DNA of 64,000 bases from Xanthobacteraceae bacterium. Lineage in GTDB: Bacteria > Pseudomonadota > Alphaproteobacteria > Rhizobiales > Xanthobacteraceae. This document shows positions 46,289 through 56,234 of this stretch, piece after piece. Under the pieces are notes generated by a model. It was not told the origin of the DNA. It did not search any database and was given only the letters and a program-made list of their open reading frames with translations. The stretch lies in assembly GCA_029266425.1 (NCBI GenBank), contig JAQSWY010000016.1, forward strand, positions 1 to 64,000. The letters are read 5' to 3'. Numbering within the stretch: the first letter of the stretch is position 1; each line of letters begins with the position of its first letter. Made by a program: the position numbers and the translations under genes.

Positions 46289-47673
46289 GAACGGTCCATC
46301 GCCTCCTCAATGACTGACATCGCCACGACGAAGCCGCCGGCTTCACCGCTCGAGAATGCAAGTTCGCCGCCATGCCCGGCGGCGACCTCCGCCGCGATGG
46401 AGAGGCCCAGGCCAGATCCCTTGCCGTCCGACGACGGCGCTCCGAACCGCTGCACCACACGTGACCATTGGTCCGGCGGGATGCCCGCTCCGTCGTCCTC
46501 GACCTCGATGACGGCCATGCCCTGCCCGCTCGAAAGCCGTACCTGGATCGTGGACGGGGCGCCGTGACGCACGGCGTTGTCGAGTATGTTCTTGATGGCT
46601 TCGGCCAGATTGACCGGATCGCCCATGATCAGCACGGGCTCTGGCGGTGAATGCAGCGTGACCAGGATATCCCGTTCGAGCGTGTCCGGAATCGCCTCGT
46701 CCAGGGCGCGGCGGATGAGCTCGGTGAGATCCACGCGTGAGCTCGCCACCGCCCGCTCGCGATGAGCGACCATTGCGTGGCTGAGCAATTGATTGGCGAG
46801 ACGGGAAAGCTGGCCAGTGCGGATGCGGATGCGATCGAGATGCTTCCGGGCTTCCGGGCCGACATCGTCATTGGAGAGCAGGTCGACCTGCCCGTTCAAG
46901 GCTGCCAGCGGCGTCCGCAACTGGTGCGCAGCATCCGCTATGAACTGCTGCATCAGTTCGACGCGACCTCGCAGCCTCTCGATGAAATGGTTGATCTCGG
47001 TAACGAAAGGCGCGAGCTCGCGCGGTGCCGGGACGCTGACCAGGGTCAAATCCAGAGGGTCGCGTTGCCGGATCGCCGCTTCAAGCCGCCCGATCGGCGC
47101 CAAGGCGCGGCGTACCGCAAAGATCGTCCCGCCGATCGCGATCGCTCCCATCACCCCGACCAGAATGAGCGAGCGAAGCGTCAGTTCACGCGCGAGCGCT
47201 CTTCGCGCATCGACGGTCTGGGCGACGATGACAACGGCATCACCGCGCATTTGCGGGTCGTCGAAGCGACGCGAAACGCGCGCCACGCGGACGATCTCTC
47301 CGTCATAGGAGCCATTTGCGACCATGCCCTTGTCGGCAGTTTCCAGGCGTTGGCGGGGATCGGAAAGACCCGGATATCCGGTCATCGTCGCCCCCGCCGG
47401 ATCGAGAACCCGATAGAAGATCCGGTCCCGGTCCGACAAGGCGAGAAGCTCGAAGGCGGAAACCGGCAATTCGATCTCCGGCTTGCCGTCCTGGACGGTT
47501 ATGGCGTCCGCAATCTGATAGGCGGCACCGAGCAGGAGCCGGTCATAGGCCTCGTCGGCCGCCTGCCGTGCCGAATACCAGGCAGCGGTCATGAGCACCG
47601 CCGCGCCGAAGGTCAGGACGAGCGAGATGAGGACGAACAGGCGGATGAAGAGGGAGGGCTCACGCCTCGCCAT
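46285..47673 (-). CDS. tctE: sensor histidine kinase, TctE-like
   Basis: 462 residues. Two membrane helices (about 9-30 and 165-185) bound a periplasmic sensor domain. The H box is FIADAAHQLRTPLAALNGQ; the N box is AIKNILDNAVRHG, then DDGAGIPP and GKGSGLGLSIAAEV. It should sense the transporter's substrate, perhaps through the adjacent binding protein, and phosphorylate the TctD-like regulator. It overlaps the regulator's stop by 14 bases. Confidence 0.9.
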   Translation of the reverse strand: MARREPSLFIRLFVLISLVLTFGAAVLMTAAWYSARQAADEAYDRLLLGAAYQIADAITVQDGKPEIELPVSAFELLALSDRDRIFYRVLDPAGATMTGYPGLSDPRQRLETADKGMVANGSYDGEIVRVARVSRRFDDPQMRGDAVVIVAQTVDARRALARELTLRSLILVGVMGAIAIGGTIFAVRRALAPIGRLEAAIRQRDPLDLTLVSVPAPRELAPFVTEINHFIERLRGRVELMQQFIADAAHQLRTPLAALNGQVDLLSNDDVGPEARKHLDRIRIRTGQLSRLANQLLSHAMVAHRERAVASSRVDLTELIRRALDEAIPDTLERDILVTLHSPPEPVLIMGDPVNLAEAIKNILDNAVRHGAPSTIQVRLSSGQGMAVIEVEDDGAGIPPDQWSRVVQRFGAPSSDGKGSGLGLSIAAEVAAGHGGELAFSSGEAGGFVVAMSVIEEAMDRS

Positions 47674-48334
47674 CTGTCACCATCTGATAGCCAAAGCCGC
47701 GCACCGTGACGATCTGCGAGCGGGCGCCCTCGAGCTTGCGGCGCAGGCGGGCGACATAGAGCTCCACCGCATTCGGTCCCGGGGCTTCATCGTGCCCGAA
47801 CATGCGATCGAGGAGCTCGTCCTTCGCGAAGACCCGCCCGGGCCTCGATGACAGGATTTCGAGAAGCGTGAGTTCACGCCGCTTCAGATGCACCTCGCAG
47901 TCGCCGACGCGCACCATGCGCGTCAGTCGATCGATGCTGATGTCGCCGCAGCGCAGGATGTTGGTCGCCTCTCCGCCATTGCGGCGCATCAGCGCCCGTA
48001 CCCGCGCCTCAAGTTCCCGGAAGTCGAACGGCTTGACCAGATAGTCGTCCGCTCCGATGTCGAGTGCGTCGACGCGATCCTCTACCCGCGAGCGCGCCGT
48101 GAGCACGAGCACCGGCGTGGCGCAGCCGCGGCTGCGCAGGCGCGACAGGATGCTGAAGCCATCCAGGCCGGGCAGCATGACATCGAGGATGACCAGGTCG
48201 TAGGAGGTGCCGCTCAGCACGTCCAAGCCCGCCCTACCATCGAGCTCCCAGTCGACCGCGTGACCGATCCTCGCCAGGCGCCCGACGATGGCCTCCCCGA
48301 CGTCCTTTGTATCTTCGACCAGAAGTATGCGCAT
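47660..48334 (-). CDS. tctD: response regulator, OmpR family, TctD-like
   Basis: 224 residues from the ATG at 48334. The receiver domain has the acidic pair VEDTKD, phosphoacceptor Asp51 in VILDVMLPG, and K in DYLVKPFD. The C-terminal winged helix has RRELTLLEILSSRPGRVFAK and AVELYVARLRRKLEG. It likely activates the divergent tctCBA operon. The intergenic space of about 230 bases is where its sites should lie. Confidence 0.92.
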   Translation of the reverse strand: MRILLVEDTKDVGEAIVGRLARIGHAVDWELDGRAGLDVLSGTSYDLVILDVMLPGLDGFSILSRLRSRGCATPVLVLTARSRVEDRVDALDIGADDYLVKPFDFRELEARVRALMRRNGGEATNILRCGDISIDRLTRMVRVGDCEVHLKRRELTLLEILSSRPGRVFAKDELLDRMFGHDEAPGPNAVELYVARLRRKLEGARSQIVTVRGFGYQMVTDGEA

Positions 48335-48563
48335 GGATCTCGGCAAAGCTCACGCCGTCACGCAAGACAGCTCAATGACAGGAATAGACCTTAGCAAAGA
48401 TGCCCGAACGCCGCGAAGACGGTGATGCAAATATTGGAGGAACGCCAATGGAGCGTGGCCCTGGCCACCGCTCGACCTCCCGACTTTGTGGCAACGCCGG
48501 CGTGAACACGCACCAGCAGATGGTGCGGGACGAAACTCGACCGAGTTCTGGAGGGAGAAACCC

Positions 48564-49535
48564 ATGAATGCGTATCTGACACGATTTGCCGTCGCCGGGC
48601 TGGTGGGCGCCATGCTGACAGGCGCAGCCCTTGCACTGCCGGAACGGACGGAATGCCTTGCGGGCGCCAAGCCCGGCGGTGGCTTCGACGTGACCTGCCG
48701 GCTGGCGGCCAACTCCCTGCTGGCGGCCAAGCTCATCGAGCGGCCGATGACGGTGACCTACATGGAAGGCGGCGTCGGGGCCATCGCCTACAACCACGTC
48801 GTCGGCAAACGATCCGGCGATCCCGGTCTCATTGTCGCCGCCTCCACCGGGTCTGCGCTGCTCCTCGCACAAGGCAAGTTCGGCAGCTACGACGAAAACG
48901 CCGTGCGGTGGCTCGGAGCGCTCGGCGCGGATTACGGGGTCATCGTCGTCAATGCGGATTCGCCCTACAAGACTCTCAAGGAGCTGTCGGACGCCTATGC
49001 GGCCAAGCCCACGGACTTCGCCATCGGCGGTGGCGGCGCTGTCGGCAGCCAGGACTGGATGAAGGCGGCGCTGATCGCCAAGGGCGCGGGGCAAGACCCC
49101 AAGAAGATGCGCTATGTCGCCCTCGAAGGTGGTGGCGCGGTGCTCACCTCGCTCGAAGGCGGGCATATCAAGATCGGCGCCGGCGACGCCTCGGAGATGG
49201 TCAAGCACCATCTGGCCGGGAAGGTGCGCATCCTCGCCGTAATGTCGCCCGAACGCCTGCCCGGCGACCTCGCCAACATTCCGACGACCCGCGAGCAGGG
49301 CTATGATTTCGATTGGGTGATCTGGCGCGGCTATTATCTCGGCGCAAAGGTGAGCGACGTGGACTACGCAGCCTGGGCCGAGAGCTTCAAGAAGCTTGCC
49401 GCGACGCCAGAGTTCAAGGCGGAGCTCGCGGCCCGCGGCCTGTTTCCCTACACCGTGATCGGCAGCGAGTTCGACGCCAAGGTGAAGAGCGACGTCCAGC
49501 GTTTCAAGGCGCTAGCCAAGGAAGCCGGTCTCTGA
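48564..49535 (+). CDS. tctC: tripartite tricarboxylate transporter substrate-binding protein
   Basis: 323 residues with a signal peptide (cleavage after ALA). ATG at 48564 follows GGAGGGAGAAACCC. Family marks: ECLAGAKPGGGFDVTCRLAA, TYMEGGVGAIAYNHVVGKRS, FAIGGGGAVGSQDW and RYVALEGGGAVLTSLEGGHI. It captures a carboxylate in the periplasm. The ligand is unknown. It is first gene of tctCBA. Confidence 0.92.
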   Translation: MNAYLTRFAVAGLVGAMLTGAALALPERTECLAGAKPGGGFDVTCRLAANSLLAAKLIERPMTVTYMEGGVGAIAYNHVVGKRSGDPGLIVAASTGSALLLAQGKFGSYDENAVRWLGALGADYGVIVVNADSPYKTLKELSDAYAAKPTDFAIGGGGAVGSQDWMKAALIAKGAGQDPKKMRYVALEGGGAVLTSLEGGHIKIGAGDASEMVKHHLAGKVRILAVMSPERLPGDLANIPTTREQGYDFDWVIWRGYYLGAKVSDVDYAAWAESFKKLAATPEFKAELAARGLFPYTVIGSEFDAKVKSDVQRFKALAKEAGL

Positions 49536-49606
49536 TCCGTTCCATCCTCATTGGCGGCCCCGCTTCCGGGCGGGGCCATTCCATCTTCACCTCCCGGGAT
49601 TGAATC

Positions 49607-50086
49607 ATGAGCTCAGACCTCAGGGCTGCCCCTGGCGCTCGCAGCAATCGCATCGCCGCGATCATGCTGCTGGCGCTCAGTCTCCTCTATGGCTTTGCGG
49701 GAAGCGGGATCGAGTATGCGTTCTCATCCGATCCGCTCGGACCGCGCGTGTTCCCCGTCCTGCTGGCGGCGATTCTCGCGCTTCTCTCGCTGATCTACCT
49801 GTTCGTCCCCGGCCAGTCGGAGACCTGGCCGCAGGGCACGCTGCTCGTGCGCTGCATGGCGCTACCCGTGCTGGTGCTGGTGGCGGCGCTGATCCTGGAA
49901 CCGCTCGGCTTTGCCGCCTCGATGTTCGTCCTGACCGCCGGCGTGGCGCGCATTTTCGGCGCCTCCTGGAGGGCCTCGCTCGTCGGCGGCCTGGTGCAGG
50001 CGGCGCTCTGGTACTTCGTTTTCGGCTATCTGCTCGAAGTGTATCTGCCGACGGGCGAACTCTTCAGTTTGTCCAGCCGAGGCTGA
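49607..50086 (+). CDS. tctB: tripartite tricarboxylate transporter small subunit TctB
   Basis: 159 residues with four membrane helices; the first loop has FSSDPLGPRVFPVLLAAILA, the usual TctB marker. Late helices are ALPVLVLVAALILEPLGFA and LVGGLVQAALWYFVFGYLL. It forms the membrane complex with TctA. It is 71 bases after tctC and 4 before tctA. Confidence 0.88.
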   Translation: MSSDLRAAPGARSNRIAAIMLLALSLLYGFAGSGIEYAFSSDPLGPRVFPVLLAAILALLSLIYLFVPGQSETWPQGTLLVRCMALPVLVLVAALILEPLGFAASMFVLTAGVARIFGASWRASLVGGLVQAALWYFVFGYLLEVYLPTGELFSLSSRG

Positions 50087-50090
50087 CATC

Positions 50091-51596
50091 ATGAACCTCG
50101 ATTATCTCTGGACCGGTTTCGCCGTCGCCTTGACCTGGCAGAACCTCTTCATCGGCCTGGTCGGCTGCTTCCTCGGAACGATCATCGGGGCACTTCCTGC
50201 CATAGGCCCGATCAACGGCATCGCCCTGCTTCTGCCCATCGCCTACACAATGGGCCTGCCGCCGGAGAGCACGATGATCCTGCTTGCCGCCATCTATTCA
50301 GGCTCGGAATATGGCGGGCGCATCTCGTCGATCCTGCTCAATGTTCCGGGCGACGCCGGCGCCGTCATGACCGCATTGGACGGCAATCCGCTGGCGCGGC
50401 AGGGCCGTGCCGGCGAGGCGCTGATGATCAGCGGACTTTCCTCCTTCGTCGGCGGCATAATCGGCGTGCTCGGCCTCACCTTCTTCGCGCCGATGCTCGC
50501 TGGCCTCGCCATCGGTTTCGGACCTGCCGAATATTTCGTGCTGATGGTGTTCGCCTTCGCGACGCTGGGCTCGATGGTGGGAAGCCAGCCGGTAAAGACC
50601 CTGATCGGCTGCGTCCTCGGCCTGATGCTCGCCACCGTCGGCCTCGATCCGACCTCCGGAGCCTATCGCTTCACCTTCGGCAGCCCGGAACTCGACGACG
50701 GCATCGACTTCGTCGTGCTGGTGATCGGTCTCTTCTCGATCTCCGAAGCCATGCTCATGCTCGAAAGCCATATGTCGGGCAATGCCGTGATCGGCAAGGT
50801 CGGTCGAACCTTCGCGCGCATGAGCGACATCGTCCTCTCGATCGGAGCGACCCTGCGAGGCTCGGTCATCGGCTTCATCGTCGGGGTGCTTCCGGGCACC
50901 GGCGCCTCGGTCGCGAGCGCCGTGTCCTATACACTGGAGAAGCGCGTTTCCGACACCGAGGGCACCTTCGGCAAGGGCGACATGCGCGGCCTCGCCTCGC
51001 CCGAGGCGGCCAACAACTCCTGCGCCGCGGGCGCCTTCGTCCCCATGCTGACGCTTGGCGTCCCCGGCAGCGGCACGACCGCGGTCATGCTGGGCGCGCT
51101 GATGCTCTACAATGTCCAGCCGGGGCCGCAATTATTCGCCGAGCGCCCGGAGATCGTGGGCGGGCTGATCGCATCGCTCTATATCGGCAACGTCCTCCTG
51201 CTGCTCCTCAACATCCCGTTCGTCGGCGTCTTCTCGCGCCTGCTCATGCTGCCGAACTGGATCCTGGTGCCCGGCATCCTGGTGCTGTCGGTCGTGGGCG
51301 TCTATTCGACCCACGCCAGCGTCGGCTCCATCATCCTGATGCTGGGGGTAGGCTTCCTGGGATGGCTGTTGCGCAAGCTCGGCTTTGACATGGCCCCCAT
51401 CATCCTCGGCTTCGTGCTCGGCCAGGTGATGGAGGTCAATCTGCGCAACGCGCTGGCGATCAGCGGCGGCGACCTCGGCATTCTCTTCCAGAGCAATATT
51501 TCGCTCGTGCTCTGGGGCCTGGCCCTGCTGGTCGCTGTCGGGCCCTGGCTTCTGTACTCGTCCAGGCGCGCTGCCCGGCTGGGTGCGTCGGCCTGA
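50091..51596 (+). CDS. tctA: tripartite tricarboxylate transporter large subunit TctA
   Basis: 501 residues with about 11-12 membrane helices. The family signatures are GTIIGALPAIGPINGIALLL and the later repeat GFIVGVLPGTGASVASAVSY, then ASPEAANNSCAAGAFVPMLT and LGVPGSGTTAVMLGAL. It is the main sodium- or proton-coupled channel of the system. It ends in a palindrome facing hppA. Confidence 0.95.
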   Translation: MNLDYLWTGFAVALTWQNLFIGLVGCFLGTIIGALPAIGPINGIALLLPIAYTMGLPPESTMILLAAIYSGSEYGGRISSILLNVPGDAGAVMTALDGNPLARQGRAGEALMISGLSSFVGGIIGVLGLTFFAPMLAGLAIGFGPAEYFVLMVFAFATLGSMVGSQPVKTLIGCVLGLMLATVGLDPTSGAYRFTFGSPELDDGIDFVVLVIGLFSISEAMLMLESHMSGNAVIGKVGRTFARMSDIVLSIGATLRGSVIGFIVGVLPGTGASVASAVSYTLEKRVSDTEGTFGKGDMRGLASPEAANNSCAAGAFVPMLTLGVPGSGTTAVMLGALMLYNVQPGPQLFAERPEIVGGLIASLYIGNVLLLLLNIPFVGVFSRLLMLPNWILVPGILVLSVVGVYSTHASVGSIILMLGVGFLGWLLRKLGFDMAPIILGFVLGQVMEVNLRNALAISGGDLGILFQSNISLVLWGLALLVAVGPWLLYSSRRAARLGASA

Positions 51597-51637
51597 CGCG
51601 CCGGTACTTCCGAGCGATCAGAACCTGCCTCTGAAAT

Positions 51638-51663
51638 GAGGGCTGGAGCATGCTCCAACCCTC
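51638..51663. repeat. 26-base palindrome of the GAGCATG family (tctA-hppA)
   Basis: GAGGGCTGGAGCA and TGCTCCAACCCTC form a 13-bp stem with one mismatch and no loop. The core TGGAGCATGCTCCA is perfect. It lies between two convergent stops and may act as a bidirectional terminator, though T runs are missing. It resembles the outer arms of copies 1-3. Confidence 0.75.
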
Positions 51664-51679
51664 TACCGCGGTCGTAGAC

Positions 51680-53821
51680 TCAGTGCGCCAGCATGGCGAG
51701 CAGCAGCAGCGCCACGATGTTGGTGATCTTGATCATCGGGTTCACCGCCGGTCCGGCGGTGTCCTTGTAGGGATCGCCGACGGTATCGCCGGTGACCGAA
51801 GCCTTGTGGGCCTCCGAACCCTTGTAGTGGCGGACCCCGTCCTTATCGACGAAGCCGTCCTCGAACGACTTCTTCGCATTGTCCCAGGCGCCGCCGCCCG
51901 ATGTCATCGAGATGGCGACGAACAGCCCGGTGACGATCACGCCGAGCAGCATGGCGCCGACGGCGGAGAATGCCGCCGACTTACCGGCAGTCCCGCCCCC
52001 CGCCACCAGATAGATGACGAAGTAGCAGACCACCGGCGAGAGCACCGGCAGCAGCGACGGCACGATCATCTCCTTGATCGCCGCCTTGGTCAGCAGGTCG
52101 ACGGCACGGGAATAGTCCGGCTTCTCGGTGCCCTGCATGATCCCCGGCTTCTCGCGGAACTGCCTGCGCACCTCTTCGACGATGGCGCCGGCGGCACGCC
52201 CGACCGCGGTCATGCCCATCGCGGCGAACAGGAACGGCAGCAGGCCGCCGAACAGCAGGCCAACGACGACGTACGGATTTTCCAGCGAGAAGTTCGGCGT
52301 CACCCCCTCGAAATAGCTGCCGGGCGTAGCCCGCGCGGTGAAGTATTTCAGGTCCTGATTATAGGCGGCGAACAGCACCAGGGCGCCGAGGCCGGCCGAG
52401 GCAATGGCATAGCCCTTGGTGATCGCCTTGGTGGTGTTGCCGACCGCGTCGAGCGCGTCGGTCGACTGGCGCACCTCCTTCGGCAGGCCGGCCATTTCGG
52501 CAATGCCGCCGGCATTGTCGGTGACCGGGCCAAAGGCGTCGAGCGCCACCACCATGCCGGCCAGCGCCAGCATCGTGGTCGCGGCGATGGCGATGCCGAA
52601 CAGGCCGGCGAGGCCAAAGGCGCACAATATGCCGGCGATGATGACGAGCGTCGGCAGCGCGGTCGATTCGAGCGAGACGGCAAGGCCCTGGATGATATTG
52701 GTGCCGTGCCCGGTGACGGAGGCCTGGGCGATCGACACCACCGGGCGGAAGCCGGTGCCGGTGTAGTATTCGGTGATCCAGACGATCAGCCCGGTCACCG
52801 CCAGCCCGACCAGCCCGCACAGGAACAGCGAGAAGCCGGTGAAACCGGCATTGTCGATCGGCCCGAAGCCGATCACCAGCCAGGTCACCAGGGCGACCGC
52901 GACCACCGAGAGCCCCGCCGTAGCGATGAAGCCGCGATAGAGCGCGCCCATGATGGAGCGGTTCGCCGGCAGCTTGACGAAGAAGGTGCCGGCGATCGAG
53001 GTGATGATGCACACCGCGCCGATCGCGAGCGGATAGGTCAGCATCGCGCCGAGCAGCGCCGGATTGCTGCCGAAGAAGATGATGGCGAGCACCATGGTGG
53101 CGACCAGCGTCACCGCATAGGTCTCGAACAGGTCGGCCGCCATGCCGGCGCAGTCGCCGACATTGTCGCCGACATTGTCGGCGATAGTGGCGGGATTGCG
53201 GGGATCGTCCTCCGGGATGCCGGCTTCCACCTTGCCGACGAGGTCGCCGCCGACATCGGCGCCCTTGGTGAAGATGCCGCCGCCGAGGCGGGCGAAGATC
53301 GAAATCAGCGAAGCGCCGAAACCGAGCGCCACCAGGGCGTCGACCACGGTGCGGTCGCCCGGTGCGAAGCCGAGCGCATGAGTGAGGATGCCGAAATAGA
53401 CCGTGACGCCGAGCAGAGCGAGGCCGGCCACCAGCATACCGGTGATCGCGCCCGCCTTGAAGGCGAGGTCGAGGCCGCCTTCCAGCGATTGCGTCGCCGC
53501 CTGCGCGGTGCGGACATTGGCGCGCACCGAGACGTTCATGCCGATGAAGCCGGCAATGCCGGAGAGCACCGCGCCGATCAGGAAGCCGATGCCGACCAGC
53601 CAGCCCAGCATGAAGCCCACGATCAGGAAGATCACCGCGCCGACGATGGCGATGGTCGTGTATTGCCGCGCGAGATAGGCCTGCGCGCCCTCGCGGATCG
53701 CGCCCGCGATCTCCTGCATGCGCATGGTGCCGGGGTCAGAGGACATGACTTCCCGGCTCGCCCAGATGCCATAGGCAATCGACAGCAAGCCGCAGAGCAC
53801 GATCAGAAAAAGAGAAAGCAT
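51680..53821 (-). CDS. hppA: K+-independent membrane proton pyrophosphatase
   Basis: 713 residues, about 16 membrane helices. Active-site loops: [40 protein letters not shown], and near the end [20 protein letters not shown]. The residue that decides potassium need reads [17 protein letters not shown]; lysine where K+-dependent enzymes have alanine marks it as potassium-independent. It pumps protons using pyrophosphate. It is convergent with tctA. Confidence 0.96.
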   Translation of the reverse strand: MLSLFLIVLCGLLSIAYGIWASREVMSSDPGTMRMQEIAGAIREGAQAYLARQYTTIAIVGAVIFLIVGFMLGWLVGIGFLIGAVLSGIAGFIGMNVSVRANVRTAQAATQSLEGGLDLAFKAGAITGMLVAGLALLGVTVYFGILTHALGFAPGDRTVVDALVALGFGASLISIFARLGGGIFTKGADVGGDLVGKVEAGIPEDDPRNPATIADNVGDNVGDCAGMAADLFETYAVTLVATMVLAIIFFGSNPALLGAMLTYPLAIGAVCIITSIAGTFFVKLPANRSIMGALYRGFIATAGLSVVAVALVTWLVIGFGPIDNAGFTGFSLFLCGLVGLAVTGLIVWITEYYTGTGFRPVVSIAQASVTGHGTNIIQGLAVSLESTALPTLVIIAGILCAFGLAGLFGIAIAATTMLALAGMVVALDAFGPVTDNAGGIAEMAGLPKEVRQSTDALDAVGNTTKAITKGYAIASAGLGALVLFAAYNQDLKYFTARATPGSYFEGVTPNFSLENPYVVVGLLFGGLLPFLFAAMGMTAVGRAAGAIVEEVRRQFREKPGIMQGTEKPDYSRAVDLLTKAAIKEMIVPSLLPVLSPVVCYFVIYLVAGGGTAGKSAAFSAVGAMLLGVIVTGLFVAISMTSGGGAWDNAKKSFEDGFVDKDGVRHYKGSEAHKASVTGDTVGDPYKDTAGPAVNPMIKITNIVALLLLAMLAH

Positions 53822-54045
53822 GAGTTCAATCCCACCTAGGCTGTTTCCGAAGCGGCAGGATCGTTGTTGTCAGATGGCCGTGCTTTGCCGGCCTCGGTGC
53901 CCAGCCCGCCGCCCCTGGGCCCGAATTGCGGCGAGCGTGCCAAAAAGTCGCGCCACCCGCAACGAAACCTTGGGCGGAAGGCCCATAATCGGCTGACATT
54001 GCACGAATCGCGTCATGCTGACGCGGTATGGGAGGCAAATCGCGC

Positions 54046-55287
54046 TCAGCGGAAGCGAGTAGCCGCGAACGGCGTCGGGTCGGTGAAGGGAGTCGCCCCG
54101 CTCATCATCTCGGCAATGAGGCGCCCAGTCACCGGGCCGAGCGTGAAGCCGAGGTGCTGGTGGCCGATGGCAAGCCAGAGCCCCGGCCGCCCGGGCGCCG
54201 GTCCGACGACCGGCAGCATGTCGGGAAAGGCCGGCCGGCTGCCCATCCACGGCTCACTTTCCAGCCGCGGTCCGAGCGGGAATAGTTCGCGCGCCAGCGG
54301 CTCGGTCCAGTTGAGCTGCACGGGGGTCTTGTGGGCGTCCCGGCGGGCGAACTCGACGCCGGTGGTGAGGCGGATGCCCTGCTCCACTGGCGTTATGACA
54401 TAGCCGCCCTCCTCGTCGAGCACCGGACGCGACAGGCTGGCACCCGCACCCGCGGCATAGTGCATGTGGTAGCCGCGCTTCACCGCCAGCGGCAGGCGCA
54501 GCCCGAGCGAGCGCAGCACGTCCGGCGCCCATGGCCCGAGCGCCACAACCGCATTGGCGCCATCGACGCCGCCATCCTTCGTGACCGCCCGCCAGCCGCC
54601 CGGGATAGGTGCCAGCGCCCGCGCGTCCGCCTGGACGATGGTGCCGCCGAGCTTGCGGAAATACTCCGCATAGGCCTTCGTCACCCCGCCCGGGCTTGAC
54701 ACCGAATGCGGATCCGACCACAGCACGGCGCCGCGGAAGATCGGCCGCAGATGCGGCTCCAGCGCGAGCGACTCCTCGATCGTGATCTCGCGCGGCGTGA
54801 GGCCGTATTGCCTGGCCAGCGGGAATTCGGAACGCTCGCGGTCGAGGCCGGCCTCGGTGCGGTAGAGCTTCAGCCACCCGCCCTCGCGGAAATAATGCAT
54901 CGCGCCAGCTGCCCCGGCGAGGCGCTCATGCTCGGCGAGACTGAGCGCCAGCAGGTTCGCGATGGTACGGGCATAATGCAGGATACCTTCCGGCGAAGAC
55001 GCCCGCCAATAGGCGTACATCCAGCGCGCGAGCACGGGCAGCGCGGTCCAGTGATAATTCGCCGCCGGATTGCGCTTCAGCACGATATCGGTGATCGCCT
55101 TGAGATCGTGCGGAAACGCCACCGGATAGATGGAGGCGCGCTCGACGAGGCCGGCATTGCCGTAGGAGGTCTCCTCGCCCGGTCCGCGACGGTCGATCAG
55201 CGTCACCTTGGCGCCGGAGAGCGCAAGATTGAGCGCGATCGAGGTGCCGACAATGCCGGCCCCGAGCACGATCGTATCGGTCTTCAT
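54046..55287 (-). CDS. dadA: D-amino acid dehydrogenase small subunit-like FAD oxidoreductase
   Basis: 413 residues. The FAD site is TIVLGAGIVGTSIALNLALS near the start. Typical DadA blocks: RRGPGEETSYGNAGLVERAS, LLALSLAEHERLAGAAGAM, EEGGYVITPVEQGIRLTTG and PVVGPAPGRPGLWLAIGHQH. It oxidatively deaminates D-amino acids into the respiratory chain. It lies downstream of an amino-acid binding protein on the same strand, suggesting uptake and use of an amino acid. Confidence 0.87.
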   Translation of the reverse strand: MKTDTIVLGAGIVGTSIALNLALSGAKVTLIDRRGPGEETSYGNAGLVERASIYPVAFPHDLKAITDIVLKRNPAANYHWTALPVLARWMYAYWRASSPEGILHYARTIANLLALSLAEHERLAGAAGAMHYFREGGWLKLYRTEAGLDRERSEFPLARQYGLTPREITIEESLALEPHLRPIFRGAVLWSDPHSVSSPGGVTKAYAEYFRKLGGTIVQADARALAPIPGGWRAVTKDGGVDGANAVVALGPWAPDVLRSLGLRLPLAVKRGYHMHYAAGAGASLSRPVLDEEGGYVITPVEQGIRLTTGVEFARRDAHKTPVQLNWTEPLARELFPLGPRLESEPWMGSRPAFPDMLPVVGPAPGRPGLWLAIGHQHLGFTLGPVTGRLIAEMMSGATPFTDPTPFAATRFR

Positions 55288-55375
55288 GGAATTCACCGCA
55301 GATCGGATATGGCTGAGACAGATGGGCGGACCTGGCTGAAAACCAGATCCGCCCACGTATTCCGATCAATAGATA

Positions 55376-56140
55376 TCAATAGATATCGAAGGGGAAATAC
55401 TTCTCGTTGATCTTCTTGTAGGTGCCGTCGGCGACGATCTCCTTGATCGCCTTGTTCAGCGCCTCGCGCAGTTCGTTGTCTTCCTTGCGCACGGCGATGC
55501 CGGTGCCCTCGGGATTGACATCCTTGAGGTCCGCGCCGACGAACTTGCAGCACTTGCCGGCGTCGGTCTTCTCCAGCCACTCATAGAGCACGAACTTGTC
55601 GGCGAGGATCGTGTCGAGCCGGCCATTGGCGAGGTCGGCATTGGCTTCATCCTGCGTCGGATAGAGCTTGATCTCGCTGTCCTTGTACTTCTCCTCGAGG
55701 TACACCGCCGCGGTGGTCGAAGACTGCGTGCCGATGGTCTTGCCCTTCAGCGCCGCCGGCGAGATGTCGGTGATCTTGGTGTCCTTGGGCGCGATGAAAT
55801 TGCCCGGCGTCGAATAATACGGGACGGTGAAGGCGACCTTCTGCTTGCGCTCCTCGGTGATCGACATCGAGGCGATGATGGCGTCGAACTTCTTGGCGAG
55901 CAGGGCCGGGATGATGCCGTCCCAATCCTGGGCGACGAAGGTGCATTCCACCTTCATCTTGGCACAGAGCGCCTTGCCGATGTCGATGTCGAAGCCGACC
56001 AGTTCGCCCCCCGGGTTCACCGAGTTGAAGGGCGGATAGGCGCCTTCGGTGCCCATGCGCACCTTCTTCATCTCGGCGAGGGCCGCGCCGGCTCCAAGCG
56101 CGAGCATGGCTGCGGCCACGAAAATACTTGCGGTCTTCAT
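55376..56140 (-). CDS. amino acid ABC transporter substrate-binding protein (Lys/Arg/Orn-like)
   Basis: 254 residues with a signal peptide (MKTASIFVAAAMLALGAGAA, cut near LAE). The fold is type II: RMGTEGAYPPFNSVNPGGEL, FDIDIGKALCAKMKVECTF, DAIIASMSITEERKQKVAFT, and LADKFVLYEWLEKTDAGKCC. The paired cysteines (C in CAKMKVEC and CC) resemble basic-amino-acid binders. No permease genes follow, so it is an orphan that may share a permease elsewhere, with dadA next door. Confidence 0.87.
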   Translation of the reverse strand: MKTASIFVAAAMLALGAGAALAEMKKVRMGTEGAYPPFNSVNPGGELVGFDIDIGKALCAKMKVECTFVAQDWDGIIPALLAKKFDAIIASMSITEERKQKVAFTVPYYSTPGNFIAPKDTKITDISPAALKGKTIGTQSSTTAAVYLEEKYKDSEIKLYPTQDEANADLANGRLDTILADKFVLYEWLEKTDAGKCCKFVGADLKDVNPEGTGIAVRKEDNELREALNKAIKEIVADGTYKKINEKYFPFDIY

Positions 56141-56234
56141 TTTTCAGTTCCCATCTGTCCGCCCCGCTAAGGCGAAAAGCTAGGCCCGGAAAACAACCGT
56201 GGCAATCCGTAGAATATCCGGCTTTGGTAGGGTG

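Noticed and set aside
51650-53839. 729-codon plus-strand frame opposite hppA
   Set aside because: Low-complexity His/Gly/Asp/Arg product typical of an antisense frame; hppA is clear on the other strand.
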